Assembly (NCBI GenBank): GCA_026707585.1
Contig: JAPOWQ010000057.1
Coordinates: 1-64,000 of the forward strand
DNA length: 64,000 nt
Origin: Chloroflexota bacterium
GTDB lineage: Bacteria; Chloroflexota; UBA11872
Reading direction: 5' to 3'
This document shows, piece by piece, positions 50,211-58,558 of this stretch. Under the pieces are notes generated by a model. It was not told the DNA's origin and did no database searches. It saw only the letters and a list, made by a program, of their open reading frames with translations. Numbering within the stretch: position 1 is the first letter of the stretch; each line of letters starts with the position of its first letter. The position numbers were made by a program, and so were the translations under genes.

Positions 50211-51776
50211 ATGCTGGCTACGCTTCCCATCCTGAGCCGCGCCACCTTCCGCGTGGCGCTCGCCGCCGCGACGGCTGCGGCCCTTGCCCTGGCGCTTCTC
50301 GCTGCGCCCGCGCAGGCCCAATGGCCGACCAGCTGCGTCGAACTGAACGACACCGTCGAACGCCAACTTGGGCGGACCGTCAACGTCGGCATCTACCAGC
50401 GCGTGTTTGGCGCGCAGGCCGAGCAGGCCTGCCAGAGCGACCATCGCGCCGATGTCCAGGCCGTCTTCGCCTGGGCCATCGGTGGCGCGGACGCGACCTC
50501 CCCCGCCGCGCCGCTCGCCTGGCCCACCTCCTGCGTGGCCCTAAACGACATCGTCGAGGCCGACCTCGGCAATGCCGTGAACGTCGGCATCTATCAACGG
50601 GTCTTTGGCGCCCAGGCCGAAACCGGCTGCCGCAACGACCACCGCGCGGATGTGCGGGCCGTCTTCGCCTGGGCCATCCCCCCGCCGGAGCCCCCGCCGC
50701 CCCCGCCGCCGGTCCCGTCGACCCCGTCGCCCATGCCCACCTCGGCGGCCATCGGCGAAGTCCTGACCCTCGCGGCCTCGCCCTTTGTCGCGCAGGATGG
50801 AACCATCTGGCTCGGCACCTCCACTGGCGGCGTTCTCAGATCCAACAGCTCCGGCGCTGGCTTCCAGCAGGTCATCGGCGGGCTTCCAAACCTGACGGTT
50901 AACGCCATCCTGCCGTCGCCCAACGTCCATATCGACGGCGTGGTACTGGCCGCCACGAACGCCGGCATCGCCCGGTCGACCGATGGTGGGCACACGTGGT
51001 CGGCGGCCGCCGGTCCGCCCGCAAGTCGAATCGGTGGACTGGCCACCTCGCCAAGATTCCAACGTGATGGCGTCTACTACGCGGTCGCCGATGCCGTCGG
51101 CCTCCTCCGATCGTCGGACGGCGGCGCGACCTGGGCCGCGGTGCCCGCGCAGCCCGCCTTCGGCCTGCCGGTCGGCACCTACCTCGGCATGGCCACGTCG
51201 CTGGGACGCGCCGATCACCTCCACATCTTCGCCTGGACGTCGACCACGCTGCTTGTCAGCAACGACGCCGGCAATAAGTTCAGGTCCATGCTTGGCAAGA
51301 AGGCCCTGCCGGACGGTCTCCGTATTTCGACCGTCGGCATCCATCCCGAGTGGCGCCGCCACTCCACGCTATGGGTCGGCTCCGAACTGCACGGGCTCTA
51401 TCGCACGACAGACGGCGGGAAGAAGTACCACCGTGTGCTCCAAAATCCCGATAACGTCATGGGCCGGATCAACGTGATTGCCATGTCGCCCGTCGTCACC
51501 CGTGACGGAACAATCGCGATCGGGACGGCCAGGAACGGCGTCTACCTCAGCCGCAGCAGCGACGCCGGCAACACCGTGGCGGATATTGGCCGTCCGGGGA
51601 GTTGGCACCCGCAGAGCGTGAACCTGAAGATTGACAACGTTCGGGGCCTGGCCTTCAGCAATGCGTATGCCCAGGACCGGACCCTCTTCGCCAGCGGCGA
51701 GACCAGGCTCGCCTTCACGCACACGGCGGCCAGCGAATGGTTCACCTACCCTGATTCGGTGGGGCCAACCAGCTAG
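50211..51776 (+). CDS. Secreted BNR/propeller protein with two N-terminal Cys repeats
   Basis: 521 aa. Signal peptide (FRVALAAATAAALALALLAAPAQA), then two 53-residue repeats (residues 38-90 and 104-156) that each begin WPTSC and end FAWAI, a Pro-rich linker (about 157-175), and a C-terminal beta-propeller with BNR-type turns (STDGGHTWSA, SSDGGATWAA, TTDGGKKYHR). Such propellers act as binding or glycosidase-like domains outside the cell. GGAGG at 50200-50204 supports the start. It lies on the opposite strand, within the structural module, and is probably cargo. Confidence 0.85.
   Translation: MLATLPILSRATFRVALAAATAAALALALLAAPAQAQWPTSCVELNDTVERQLGRTVNVGIYQRVFGAQAEQACQSDHRADVQAVFAWAIGGADATSPAAPLAWPTSCVALNDIVEADLGNAVNVGIYQRVFGAQAETGCRNDHRADVRAVFAWAIPPPEPPPPPPPVPSTPSPMPTSAAIGEVLTLAASPFVAQDGTIWLGTSTGGVLRSNSSGAGFQQVIGGLPNLTVNAILPSPNVHIDGVVLAATNAGIARSTDGGHTWSAAAGPPASRIGGLATSPRFQRDGVYYAVADAVGLLRSSDGGATWAAVPAQPAFGLPVGTYLGMATSLGRADHLHIFAWTSTTLLVSNDAGNKFRSMLGKKALPDGLRISTVGIHPEWRRHSTLWVGSELHGLYRTTDGGKKYHRVLQNPDNVMGRINVIAMSPVVTRDGTIAIGTARNGVYLSRSSDAGNTVADIGRPGSWHPQSVNLKIDNVRGLAFSNAYAQDRTLFASGETRLAFTHTAASEWFTYPDSVGPTS
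50322..50678 (+). repeat. Two tandem 53-residue protein repeats in the BNR protein
   Basis: Units at 50322-50480 and 50520-50678 encode nearly the same sequence: WPTSC-LND-VE-LG, then VNVGIYQRVFGAQAE, C-DHRADV-AVFAWAI. Each has two Cys that could form a disulfide. The start-to-start distance is 198 bases. I do not know the domain; it could be an envelope or sugar-binding anchor. Confidence 0.8.
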
Positions 51777-51798
51777 CGCGTCGTCCAGGCATCTCCGC

Positions 51799-51833
51799 CG
51801 CAGGGGGCGACGGGCCATCCGCCGCCCCCTGCG
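51799..51833 (+). terminator. 11-bp hairpin downstream of the BNR gene
   Basis: CGCAGGGGGCG (51799-51809) pairs exactly with CGCCCCCTGCG (51823-51833) around a 13-base loop, 22 bases after the BNR stop and well before the sulfatase start. No U-tract follows. Probable terminator. Confidence 0.6.
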
Positions 51834-51951
51834 CGCGCAAGGCTGGCTGCGCTAGTCCGGCCAGCCGCCCGACGCAGGGCCGGCGTGGGCTAGGCTCGCT
51901 TCCGCGCGCCCACCCACGCCAACGCCGTGCCACGCCCAAACCGGAGCCCCC

Positions 51952-53412
51952 GTGCAAGCCAAGAACCTCCTGGTTCTCATGTCCGACGAACACAATCCCC
52001 GCATGCTCGGGTCCGCCCGTCACCCCACCGTGCAAACGCCCAACCTGGACGCCCTGGCCGCCGCGGGCACGACATTTAACACGGCCTACTGCAACTCCCC
52101 AATCTGCGTCCCTTCGCGCGCCAGCTTCGCCACCGGCCGTTACGTGCATGAAATCGGAGCCTGGGACAACGCCGCGCCCTTCACCGGGAGCGCGGGCGCC
52201 AGTTGGGGGCATCGGCTACTCGAGAACGGGCACGCCGTCACCACCATCGGCAAGCTCCACTACCGCAACACCGCCGACGACATCGGCTTTCCCGACCAGC
52301 GCATCCCCATGCACGTCATGCACGGCATCGGCGACGTCTTCGGCTGTATCCGCGCCAACATGCCGGTCACCCGCCACCAGCTCGGGCACGTGGACCGCGC
52401 GGGCGACACCGACTCCGAATACATCCGCTACGACTCGGCCATCGCCGCCGAAGCCGTCCGCTGGCTCCACTCCGAGGCGCCAACGCACGACAAGCCCTGG
52501 TGCCTCTTCGTTTCCTTCACGCTGCCCCACTTCCCGTTTGCCGCTCCGGAACACCACCAACGCCGCTATCGGCTGGACGATATCGACATGCCAATTGCCT
52601 GGTCGCCCGACCAGTGGCCCGCGCATCCGCCCCTCGTCGACTTTCGCCACGCCCGCGTACAGACGGCGCAGGAAACCCGTTCTGCGCACGCCATCCGTCG
52701 CGCCCGTCTCGTCTACTACGCCATGTGCTCCTTCGTCGACGAACTGATCGGAAACCTGCTCGGCGCGCTGAGTGACGCGGGTCTGGCTGACGACACTCGC
52801 ATCGTCTACACCAGCGACCACGGCGAAACCCTCGGCGACTACGGCCTCTGGGGCAAAAGCGTCATGTACGACAGCGCCGCCGGCGTTCCCTTGATCCTGG
52901 CCGGTCCCGACATCCCGGCCGGCCATCTCGTCGAGTGCCCCGTGTCGCTGGTCGACCTGGCCCCCACCATCATGGCCGGGGTCGGCGTCGAACCCGCACC
53001 CGAAGATGCGGACCTGCCCGGAGACGACCTCTGGTCATTTGCCGCCGGCGACGCACCCGCCAACCGCACCGTCTTCAGCGAATACCACGCCACCGGCTCC
53101 GGCTCCGCCGTCTACATGCTCCGCGACCTCCGCTGGAAATACGTCCACTGGGTCGGCCACGGCCCCCAGCTCTTTGACATGCAGGCCGATCCCCACGAGC
53201 TGACCAACCTGGCTGACCGCCCAGCCCATCAGGACCGCCTCTCCGGCTTCCGCCGCCGCCTCGCCGCCATCTGCGACCCCCGTGCTACCGACGCCGCGGC
53301 CAAGACTGACCAGCGGCGCCGCATTGAAGCCAACGGCGGGGACGCCGCCATCCTCGCGGCTGGTCAACAGGTCAAATTCACCCGCGCCCCCGAACAGTTC
53401 CGCCTCAACTGA
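51952..53412 (+). CDS. Type I sulfatase (formylglycine-dependent)
   Basis: 486 aa with a GTG start. The sulfatase signature CxPSR is CVPSR (Cys52, Pro54, Ser55, Arg56) in SPICVPSRASFATGR, so Cys52 is the residue a maturase would turn into formylglycine. Metal residues come from LMSDEHNP near the N-terminus and TSDHGETLGDYGLWGK. The overall layout resembles choline-sulfatase/arylsulfatase-like enzymes. No signal peptide, so it is cytoplasmic or needs another route. It stands alone on the plus strand between BNR and VOC genes. Confidence 0.93.
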   Translation: MQAKNLLVLMSDEHNPRMLGSARHPTVQTPNLDALAAAGTTFNTAYCNSPICVPSRASFATGRYVHEIGAWDNAAPFTGSAGASWGHRLLENGHAVTTIGKLHYRNTADDIGFPDQRIPMHVMHGIGDVFGCIRANMPVTRHQLGHVDRAGDTDSEYIRYDSAIAAEAVRWLHSEAPTHDKPWCLFVSFTLPHFPFAAPEHHQRRYRLDDIDMPIAWSPDQWPAHPPLVDFRHARVQTAQETRSAHAIRRARLVYYAMCSFVDELIGNLLGALSDAGLADDTRIVYTSDHGETLGDYGLWGKSVMYDSAAGVPLILAGPDIPAGHLVECPVSLVDLAPTIMAGVGVEPAPEDADLPGDDLWSFAAGDAPANRTVFSEYHATGSGSAVYMLRDLRWKYVHWVGHGPQLFDMQADPHELTNLADRPAHQDRLSGFRRRLAAICDPRATDAAAKTDQRRRIEANGGDAAILAAGQQVKFTRAPEQFRLN

Positions 53413-53517
53413 TTCCCCGGCTGTCCGACGCTGGCATTCGACCCGTCGACGCATCTGAAACCCGCATTAACGGCCAGTAGGCTGGACGACACGCCAGTTC
53501 AATCTCCGGGAGCCGCC

Positions 53518-53895
53518 ATGCCCATTCGAGGTGTCGATTTCTTCTATTACCCCGTCAAGGACATGCAACGCGCAGTGAACTTCTATCGCGACGTGCTCGG
53601 CCTCCAGCCCGCGGAGGCCTACGGCGATCAGTGGGTCGAGTTCAACGTCGGCGGAGTCACCGTTGCCCTGGATGGATCGCAGGAAATGCCGGTCGCGGCC
53701 GGCGATGCCGGGCTGCGACCAGCAGCCGCCTTTGCCTGCGACAGCCTGGACACCGTGCTTGAGACGGCCCGCGAATCAGGCACCCGTGTCCTGGTCGAGC
53801 CCGTCGAACCCGGCTCCTGTCGCTTCGCCGTCATCGCCGATCCCGAAGGCAACCCGGTCATCCTCCACCAGCGCAACGACGGCACCTTCGGCTAG
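53518..53895 (+). CDS. VOC-superfamily (glyoxalase/bleomycin-resistance fold) protein
   Basis: 125 aa. Single vicinal-oxygen-chelate fold: the N-terminal GVDFFYYPVKDMQRAVNFYRDVLGLQP, a central WVEFNVGGVTVALDG, and the C-terminal CRFAVIADPEGNPVILHQRN (strand plus E-G-N-P-V-x-L). Metal ligand positions appear plausible (Glu, His) but the reaction is unknown. GGGAG at 53508-53512 fits the ATG at 53518. Confidence 0.92.
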   Translation: MPIRGVDFFYYPVKDMQRAVNFYRDVLGLQPAEAYGDQWVEFNVGGVTVALDGSQEMPVAAGDAGLRPAAAFACDSLDTVLETARESGTRVLVEPVEPGSCRFAVIADPEGNPVILHQRNDGTFG

Positions 53896-53989
53896 CCCCG
53901 CACGCCAGTCTCAGAAACCGCGGGTGCTACGCTCCGCTTCGAGTGGCGGAAGGCAAGATCGTCGGCGCTAATAGACGAGGAGCGGCCCA

Positions 53990-54421
53990 ATGGACCAGGT
54001 TCGTCGCGTAGTCGCGGTCGCCCTCATCGTCCTCGCCGTCGCCGTTGGACTCAACCTCATGCTCACCCCCGTCTACCACGACGGCGGCGACACCTATCCC
54101 GTGTGGCAGGTGATGAACTGGTTCATGGCCGTGGCCGTGGTCATTGCACTCCTCATCAGCTTCCACCGCGTCCGCAGCCTCTCCGGCGGCCCCACCGACC
54201 CCGTCACCCGCGAGTACCTCGGCGCCACGGCCCTCTTCCTCGGAGCCACGGGCCTGACCATCATCTTCTTCTGGAACTGGCTCTGGACGCTGAACCCGGA
54301 GAGCGAAACTGGCTTGGCCGCCCAGTCCCACCTCAATCACTTTCCCTGGATGGACGTACTCTTCACCTGGGTCTCCGGCAGTGCCGGCCTTTACCTGTGG
54401 CGCGCCGTCGGCGACAAATGA
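53990..54421 (+). CDS. Small four-helix membrane protein, paralogue of 13435-13851
   Basis: 143 aa. It shares with the 13435 protein the TPVYHDGGD loop, the MNWFMAVAVVIALLISF helix and a later FFWNWLW helix, so both belong to one unrecognised family. GAGGAG (53977-53982) supports the ATG at 53990. A PH-domain gene follows 33 bases later, suggesting a common transcript. Confidence 0.75.
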   Translation: MDQVRRVVAVALIVLAVAVGLNLMLTPVYHDGGDTYPVWQVMNWFMAVAVVIALLISFHRVRSLSGGPTDPVTREYLGATALFLGATGLTIIFFWNWLWTLNPESETGLAAQSHLNHFPWMDVLFTWVSGSAGLYLWRAVGDK

Positions 54422-54454
54422 GCCGCGGCTAGCGCCCGCCACACCTCGAATCCC

Positions 54455-55045
54455 GTGGTCCGTGACATCCGGCAATTGGAGGATGAAATCGTGCAAGCCG
54501 ACCAACCTGGCGTGACCGGCAAAACCTTGCTCGATGCACAGTTCGATCGCAGCGCCATCGCCTATTGGCGAGTGCTCGTTTCGCTCTTAATGATCATCAC
54601 CGTCGTCGGTATCCCGTTCATTCCCTTCTGGCTCATCTACAGCCTCTGGTTCGGCCCGAAATACTTCGAGAGTCTTTCCGCCCGTCTCACCACCCAGGCC
54701 CTGGAACTACGCAAGGGAGTCTTCACCCGAAGCGAATCCACCGTTCCCCTCAACCGCATCACCGACCTCAAGCTCCACCAGGGACCTCTCATGCGCCGCT
54801 TCGGTCTGCACGGGCTCAAGGTCGAAACCGCGGGTCAGTCCGGCCCGCACGCCAGCAGCGAAGGCAACCTGCTTGGGGTCGTCGACGCCGCCGCTTTCCG
54901 TAACGCCATCCTCCGGCAGCGCCAGGTCGCGCTCGGCGCCCAACCGGCCGAAGACACCTCCAGGACATCCGCAACTGCCGGCGACGCCACCCAACTCCTC
55001 ACCGAAATCCGCGACATCCTTGCCCGCATCGAAGCCAGGCAATAG
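54455..55045 (+). CDS. Bacterial PH-domain (YdbS-like bPH2) membrane protein
   Basis: 196 aa with a GTG start. A hydrophobic helix pair (VLVSLLMIITVVGIPFIPFWLIYSLWF) precedes the bPH2 core: YFESLSARLTTQALELRKGVF, then ESTVPLNRITDLKLHQGPLMRRFGLHGLKVETAG in the family order. A charged C-terminal helix (LLTEIRDILARIEAR) completes it. These proteins are of unclear cell-envelope function. Same strand, 33 bases after the small membrane protein. Confidence 0.87.
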   Translation: MVRDIRQLEDEIVQADQPGVTGKTLLDAQFDRSAIAYWRVLVSLLMIITVVGIPFIPFWLIYSLWFGPKYFESLSARLTTQALELRKGVFTRSESTVPLNRITDLKLHQGPLMRRFGLHGLKVETAGQSGPHASSEGNLLGVVDAAAFRNAILRQRQVALGAQPAEDTSRTSATAGDATQLLTEIRDILARIEARQ

Positions 55046-55085
55046 TCCAGGCCGGAGCGACGAACCTCCCTCTGGATGCTTCGGC

Positions 55086-55478
55086 TTATCCCCCGATTTG
55101 CGCCAGTCGACGCGTCATCCACTCCACGTAGCGCTTGCGCGACATACCGCGCCGGTCCGCCTCGGACGTAATGATGTCGGCAACGGCGGCGTCCAGCGTC
55201 AGATTCAGGCGCACGCTCCGCCGCGCGGGTGCGGCGCGAACCAGGAGGATTGACGACAGCGCGCTGCCGACCGGCACGTCCACATCCTCCAGCGCGCTCG
55301 GAGGACTCAGCGCAAGGCCATCACGCTCGGCCTCCAGCGCCGCATCCTGAAGCGCCGCTTCCGCATTGAGCATCGCCGATTCAAGCGTCCCGCCCATGGC
55401 TACAACCCCCGGCAGATCGGGGAACACCACGCCGTACGCGCCCTTGGCCCCGTCAATGAGCGCCGGATACCTCGCCAC
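55086..55478 (-). CDS. hicB: HicB-family antitoxin
   Basis: 130 aa with GTG start. The HicB partial-RNase-H fold is seen in YPALIDGAKGAYGVVFPDLPGVVAMGGT, then SAMLNAEAALQDAAL; the C-terminal part (SVRLNLTLDAAVADII, ADRRGMSRKRYVEWMTRRL) is a ribbon-helix-helix DNA-binding region. It follows hicA by six bases, the hicA-first order. It should neutralise the toxin and repress its own promoter. Confidence 0.93.
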   Translation of the reverse strand: MARYPALIDGAKGAYGVVFPDLPGVVAMGGTLESAMLNAEAALQDAALEAERDGLALSPPSALEDVDVPVGSALSSILLVRAAPARRSVRLNLTLDAAVADIITSEADRRGMSRKRYVEWMTRRLAQIGG

Positions 55479-55484
55479 CGTCGC

Positions 55485-55673
55485 CTACTCCTTCCACCCG
55501 GCCTTCTTGGCAATGGAACGAGCCACCCCGGGTGAAACCGTCCGATGTCGCGGTACCACGATGATGCCGCTCACACTCGGGTGTCGGTAGACGTCGTGGC
55601 TCGAATCGTGCCGCTGCAAATACCAGCCCTCCCGCTCCAGCCGCCACGTGATTCGCCGGACTGCTGTTTCCAT
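55485..55673 (-). CDS. hicA: HicA-family mRNA interferase toxin
   Basis: 62 aa from the ATG at 55673; a longer frame to 55694 is less likely. The dsRBD-like HicA fold is clear: VRRITWRLEREGWYLQRHDSSHDVY with the catalytic His26 in SSH, then HPSVSGIIVVPRHR and VARSIAKKAGW. It cleaves mRNA and is neutralised by HicB encoded six bases downstream. Confidence 0.93.
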   Translation of the reverse strand: METAVRRITWRLEREGWYLQRHDSSHDVYRHPSVSGIIVVPRHRTVSPGVARSIAKKAGWKE

Positions 55674-55750
55674 CAATGTGCAGTCTAGCAACACGAGCGA
55701 GTGTCTAAATTATGCACGCGATAGCTCGTCGACCGGCAAACTCGTGCGGT

Positions 55751-56215
55751 CTATCCCTCTGCCGCCGCCCGCAATCCCTCAATGTCGATCTTGGTCATCT
55801 TCAGCAGTGCCGCCGTCACCGCCCTGGGCGCCGGCTCCATGATCTCGCCCAGTCCCGCCGGAATGACCTGCCACGACAGGCCAAACTTGTCCACAAGCCA
55901 TCCGCACGGCTGCGTCTGCCCGCCGAACGAGAGCCGCGCCCAGTAGTAGTCGATCTCGTCCTGCGTCTCGCACTCCACCACAAACGAGACCGCCGGCGTA
56001 AAGCTGTACATCGGCCCCCCGTCCACCCCGCCGAATCGCTGCCCCTCCAGCTCGAACTCCACGATCGCACCGCCCTCGGCCGGGCCCGTCGCAATCTTCT
56101 CCACGTGCACGATCCTCGAGTTCGGAAAGATCGACACGTAAAACCTCGCCGCCTCCTCGGCCCGGCCGTCGAACCACAGAAACGGGTGAATCCTGGATAC
56201 CGCTGCCATGGCCAT
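55751..56215 (-). CDS. VOC-family protein of the PhnB / 3-demethylubiquinone-methyltransferase-like type
   Basis: 154 aa. The signature RIHPFLWFDGRAEEAARFYVSIFPNS, FELEGQRFGGVDGGP, then VECETQDEIDYYWARLSFGG and CGWLVDKFGLSWQVIP is the PF06983 pattern. The label 3-demethylubiquinone methyltransferase is historical; most members have unknown function. AAAGG at 56220-56224 fits the ATG at 56215. Confidence 0.93.
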   Translation of the reverse strand: MAMAAVSRIHPFLWFDGRAEEAARFYVSIFPNSRIVHVEKIATGPAEGGAIVEFELEGQRFGGVDGGPMYSFTPAVSFVVECETQDEIDYYWARLSFGGQTQPCGWLVDKFGLSWQVIPAGLGEIMEPAPRAVTAALLKMTKIDIEGLRAAAEG

Positions 56216-56355
56216 TCGCCTTTCTGTTCTGGGGGTCGGCGTCGAGTTCCCGGCGCGGGCCGAAGGTCGCAGCCAGTGACCGGGGCGCTGTCAGCGCAGA
56301 TTAGCCGTGTCGCGACGTGCAGGGTCCCACTTCGCGCACGTAACTGACCTAAACA

Positions 56356-56395
56356 TAGACACCGGCCTGTTACCGGAGCACCAGGCCGGTGTCTA
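56356..56395 (-). terminator. 14-bp hairpin terminator of the scaffold operon
   Basis: TAGACACCGGCCTG (56356-56369) and its exact complement (56382-56395) with a 12-base loop, 28 bases after the scaffold stop on the minus strand. Read on the minus strand the stem is followed by TGTTTAGG, a weak U-rich tail. This is the best terminator in the window. Confidence 0.75.
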
Positions 56396-56423
56396 CGCGC
56401 AAACGCGGGCAACCAGGGGCCCG

Positions 56424-57146
56424 CTACGTCAACCCATGTCGCCGCCGGGCAATCTCATACGTCTCCAGGTCCACCTCGCCACGGGCGAACCCGGCCTCGA
56501 TCTGCTGAAACGCGTCCGCCGGCGCGCCCCGGCTCGGAAAGAGGTCGGGCGATGGATCCAGGCTGCGCCGTTCCGCCAAGCGTTCCCGCGCCTCGGCCTC
56601 GCGTTCCAGGTCCGGCGCCGGCGACGCAGCCTCCGTCGCCCCGGCGTCGTTTGGCCCGTCCTCTTGCTCCTGGGCCGTCTCGGCGACCCCTTCAGGTCCG
56701 GTATCCACGGGCTGTGGCTGCGAGACGTCGTGGGCCTCTTCCCCTGATCCTGGAGCCGTATCGGACGTCACCTTCGACGCCGCAGCTACCGCCCGGCTCT
56801 CCTGCACGCCGCTCGATACCGGCGCCTCTGCTGCTTCACCTGTCGTCAGCCCCGCCTTCAGCCACTGCCCCACCTCGCGCGGGTCCGCGTGCGCAATCCA
56901 GGCCACCAACTCCGGGTCGATGGCCTGGCCGGCTTCGGACTCCCAGCGCCGCCGGGCGCGGTTCAATTCACGGTCCTTGCGCGATTGCCAGCGGCGTTCC
57001 ACCGCCTCGATTCGCCGCGCGACCTCAGCTTCCAGGGCCGCCTGAAAGGCGTCCGCCGAGTCCGCAGCGTTCGACGAATCGGCGGGTTCCGCTGCCTCGG
57101 TCTGGCTCGTGGCCTGTGCAGCCGGCGTGGAAATATCGGTAGTCAT
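56424..57146 (-). CDS. Scaffold-like capsid-assembly protein
   Basis: 240 aa. Very acidic and low-complexity, with an Ala/Glu-rich N-terminus, a predicted coiled coil (EVARRIEAVERRWQSRKDRE), a central PELVAWIAHADPREVGQWL block, and a C-terminal basic tail FARGEVDLETYEIARRRHG. This composition and size fit phage scaffolding proteins; no exact family match is claimed. It overlaps the upstream gene by ATGA and shares its strand with the capsid and terminase genes. Confidence 0.55.
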   Translation of the reverse strand: MTTDISTPAAQATSQTEAAEPADSSNAADSADAFQAALEAEVARRIEAVERRWQSRKDRELNRARRRWESEAGQAIDPELVAWIAHADPREVGQWLKAGLTTGEAAEAPVSSGVQESRAVAAASKVTSDTAPGSGEEAHDVSQPQPVDTGPEGVAETAQEQEDGPNDAGATEAASPAPDLEREAEARERLAERRSLDPSPDLFPSRGAPADAFQQIEAGFARGEVDLETYEIARRRHGLT

Positions 57147-57874
57147 GCGTACTCCTTTGCGGGTGCGCCCGTCGGCTTGGCCTGGGCGCTGGTAAGGGCG
57201 GCCGTCAGATCGGCCTCGGGTGTGGAATCAGGTCCGGCGGTCAGGCGCGTGCCCAGCCGAGCCGCCAGGTCCAGCATTTCGGTTGCGCGTACGGCGTGGA
57301 CTTCGTCAGCCTCCTCGGCCCAGCGCGTCAATCGCCGCGCCAGACCCGGTCGGCACGTCCGCAGCAAGGCGGTCAGGTCGAACCGCAGGCGGCGCAGCCG
57401 CGCGGCGTGGGCCGCCGCGCCGATTCGTTCGTAGCCCTCGCTCACCATCAGCGTCAGCAGTTCGTCGGCCGATGCCACGCGGCACAGGTCCCAATGCGCC
57501 AGCGACTCCGGCGCCGGCTTGTCGCAGGCGATTCGCAGGCAGCCCGGCGTCCACTGGCTGCCCGGCCCGCCGCACCGCGGGCAATGCCAGTGCGCCCGGA
57601 GCAGCAATCCGCGCCGCACGGCCTCGTGGTCCAGGCTCTGGCTCACATAGCGTCGGTAGGCCGGCGCCACGTCCCTCGTGCCGCCCGGCCCGGCCACCGC
57701 CGCCGTCCAGGCTCGTTCGAAACGCGACGGCTCAGCCTCGCGCAGCGTCCGCTCCACCGTGCGGCGGGCGGCTTGGTAGTCGGCGGGTCTGAACTCATAC
57801 ACCGCCGCGTCATCGTGGCCCGGCGTGCGGGCCGTCAGCGTCACGCGCCCGTTTAGGCGCTGGATTGTCAGCAC
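57143..57874 (-). CDS. Uncharacterised zinc-ribbon-like protein of the virus-like module
   Basis: 243 aa with a GTG start. Centre holds HCPRCGGPG and later CLRIACDKP, a possible four-Cys zinc site. The rest is helical and Arg/Ala-rich (RLRRLRFDLTALLRTCRPGL). Stop overlaps the scaffold-like start by four bases, so both are made from one transcript, probably from the promoter at 57976-58004. Not recognised. Confidence 0.6.
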   Translation of the reverse strand: MLTIQRLNGRVTLTARTPGHDDAAVYEFRPADYQAARRTVERTLREAEPSRFERAWTAAVAGPGGTRDVAPAYRRYVSQSLDHEAVRRGLLLRAHWHCPRCGGPGSQWTPGCLRIACDKPAPESLAHWDLCRVASADELLTLMVSEGYERIGAAAHAARLRRLRFDLTALLRTCRPGLARRLTRWAEEADEVHAVRATEMLDLAARLGTRLTAGPDSTPEADLTAALTSAQAKPTGAPAKEYA

Positions 57875-57963
57875 GTCAACCTTCCATTGCGACAGGGCGC
57901 CCGCGCCGGGGGTCCGCCCAAGCCAGCGATGTCAAATGCATCAATCCCCCGGCGCGGCGCCTC

Positions 57964-58004
57964 TTGTACACATAGAGAATACGACAGGGGTCGCGCATTG
58001 TCAA
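57964..58004 (-). promoter_or_regulatory. Promoter for the zinc-ribbon/scaffold operon with overlapping operator
   Basis: On the minus strand TTGACA (58004-57999), 17 bases, TATTCT (57981-57976). This is a perfect -35 with ideal spacing. The motif TTGTACACA lies at 57964-57972, just downstream of the -10 on the start-site side, and is shared with the capsid promoter at 50071. The divergent XRE gene starts 24 bases away, so it is the natural candidate to bind here. Confidence 0.65.
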
Positions 58005-58013
58005 CCCCACGGG

Positions 58014-58019
58014 TACAAT
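58014..58019 (+). promoter_or_regulatory. -10 element of the XRE gene, likely leaderless
   Basis: TACAAT at 58014-58019 is 8 bases before the ATG at 58028, so transcription would start at or near the start codon. No good -35 is seen at 17 bases (TCGCGC). The element faces away from the scaffold promoter. Confidence 0.4.
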
Positions 58020-58027
58020 GGCGCAAC

Positions 58028-58558
58028 ATGAGCGAAACGCGGCAGGGGATGCGCTTCGCGGCGGAGTTGAAGGCAACCCGTCGCGCCGCCGGCGTGTCCT
58101 ACCGCCGACTGGCCGCGGCCAGCGGCATCTCCCACTCCTTCCTCAGTCACGTCGAAAAAGGCGAGCGTCGCGCCCCCCCCGCCAGGTCCATCATTGATCT
58201 GGCCGATGCCCTCGATGCCGATCGCATCACCTTTGCGCTGGCCGCCATCGCCGACCGCGCTGGCAGCGATGTCGCCACCACCTTGGTCATGGCTCTGCAG
58301 CGCGGCCCCGTGGACCGCGACCTCGATCCCACTACTGGCGGCGTCCTCATCCAATCCGGGCCGGACGGCGCCGAATCGCACCTCGCCCAGCTGGTGGATC
58401 AGGCCGCCGCCGTCGCCGAAATCGAGCGTCGCCTGGCCTTCGTGGACCTGCAGTTGGACGCCGGCTTCATGCGCTTGGCCATCAGCTCCCCCGGCGGCGC
58501 CGAGCCCATCGTCATGCTCCTCAGCGCCCGTGCGGACGCCGCCTCCCCGGTCGACTAG
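58028..58558 (+). CDS. XRE/cI-like transcriptional regulator
   Basis: 176 aa. N-terminal HTH: ELKATRRAAGVSYRRLAAASGISHSFLSHVEKGERRAPP, the second helix reading GISHSFLSHVEKG, with a C-terminal part (VAEIERRLAFVDLQLDAGFMRLAI) of unknown function. It is encoded divergently from the scaffold operon with only 24 bases from the -35 of that promoter. Best guess: repressor of the structural genes and perhaps of itself. No C-terminal LexA-type protease domain is visible. Confidence 0.85.
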   Translation: MSETRQGMRFAAELKATRRAAGVSYRRLAAASGISHSFLSHVEKGERRAPPARSIIDLADALDADRITFALAAIADRAGSDVATTLVMALQRGPVDRDLDPTTGGVLIQSGPDGAESHLAQLVDQAAAVAEIERRLAFVDLQLDAGFMRLAISSPGGAEPIVMLLSARADAASPVD

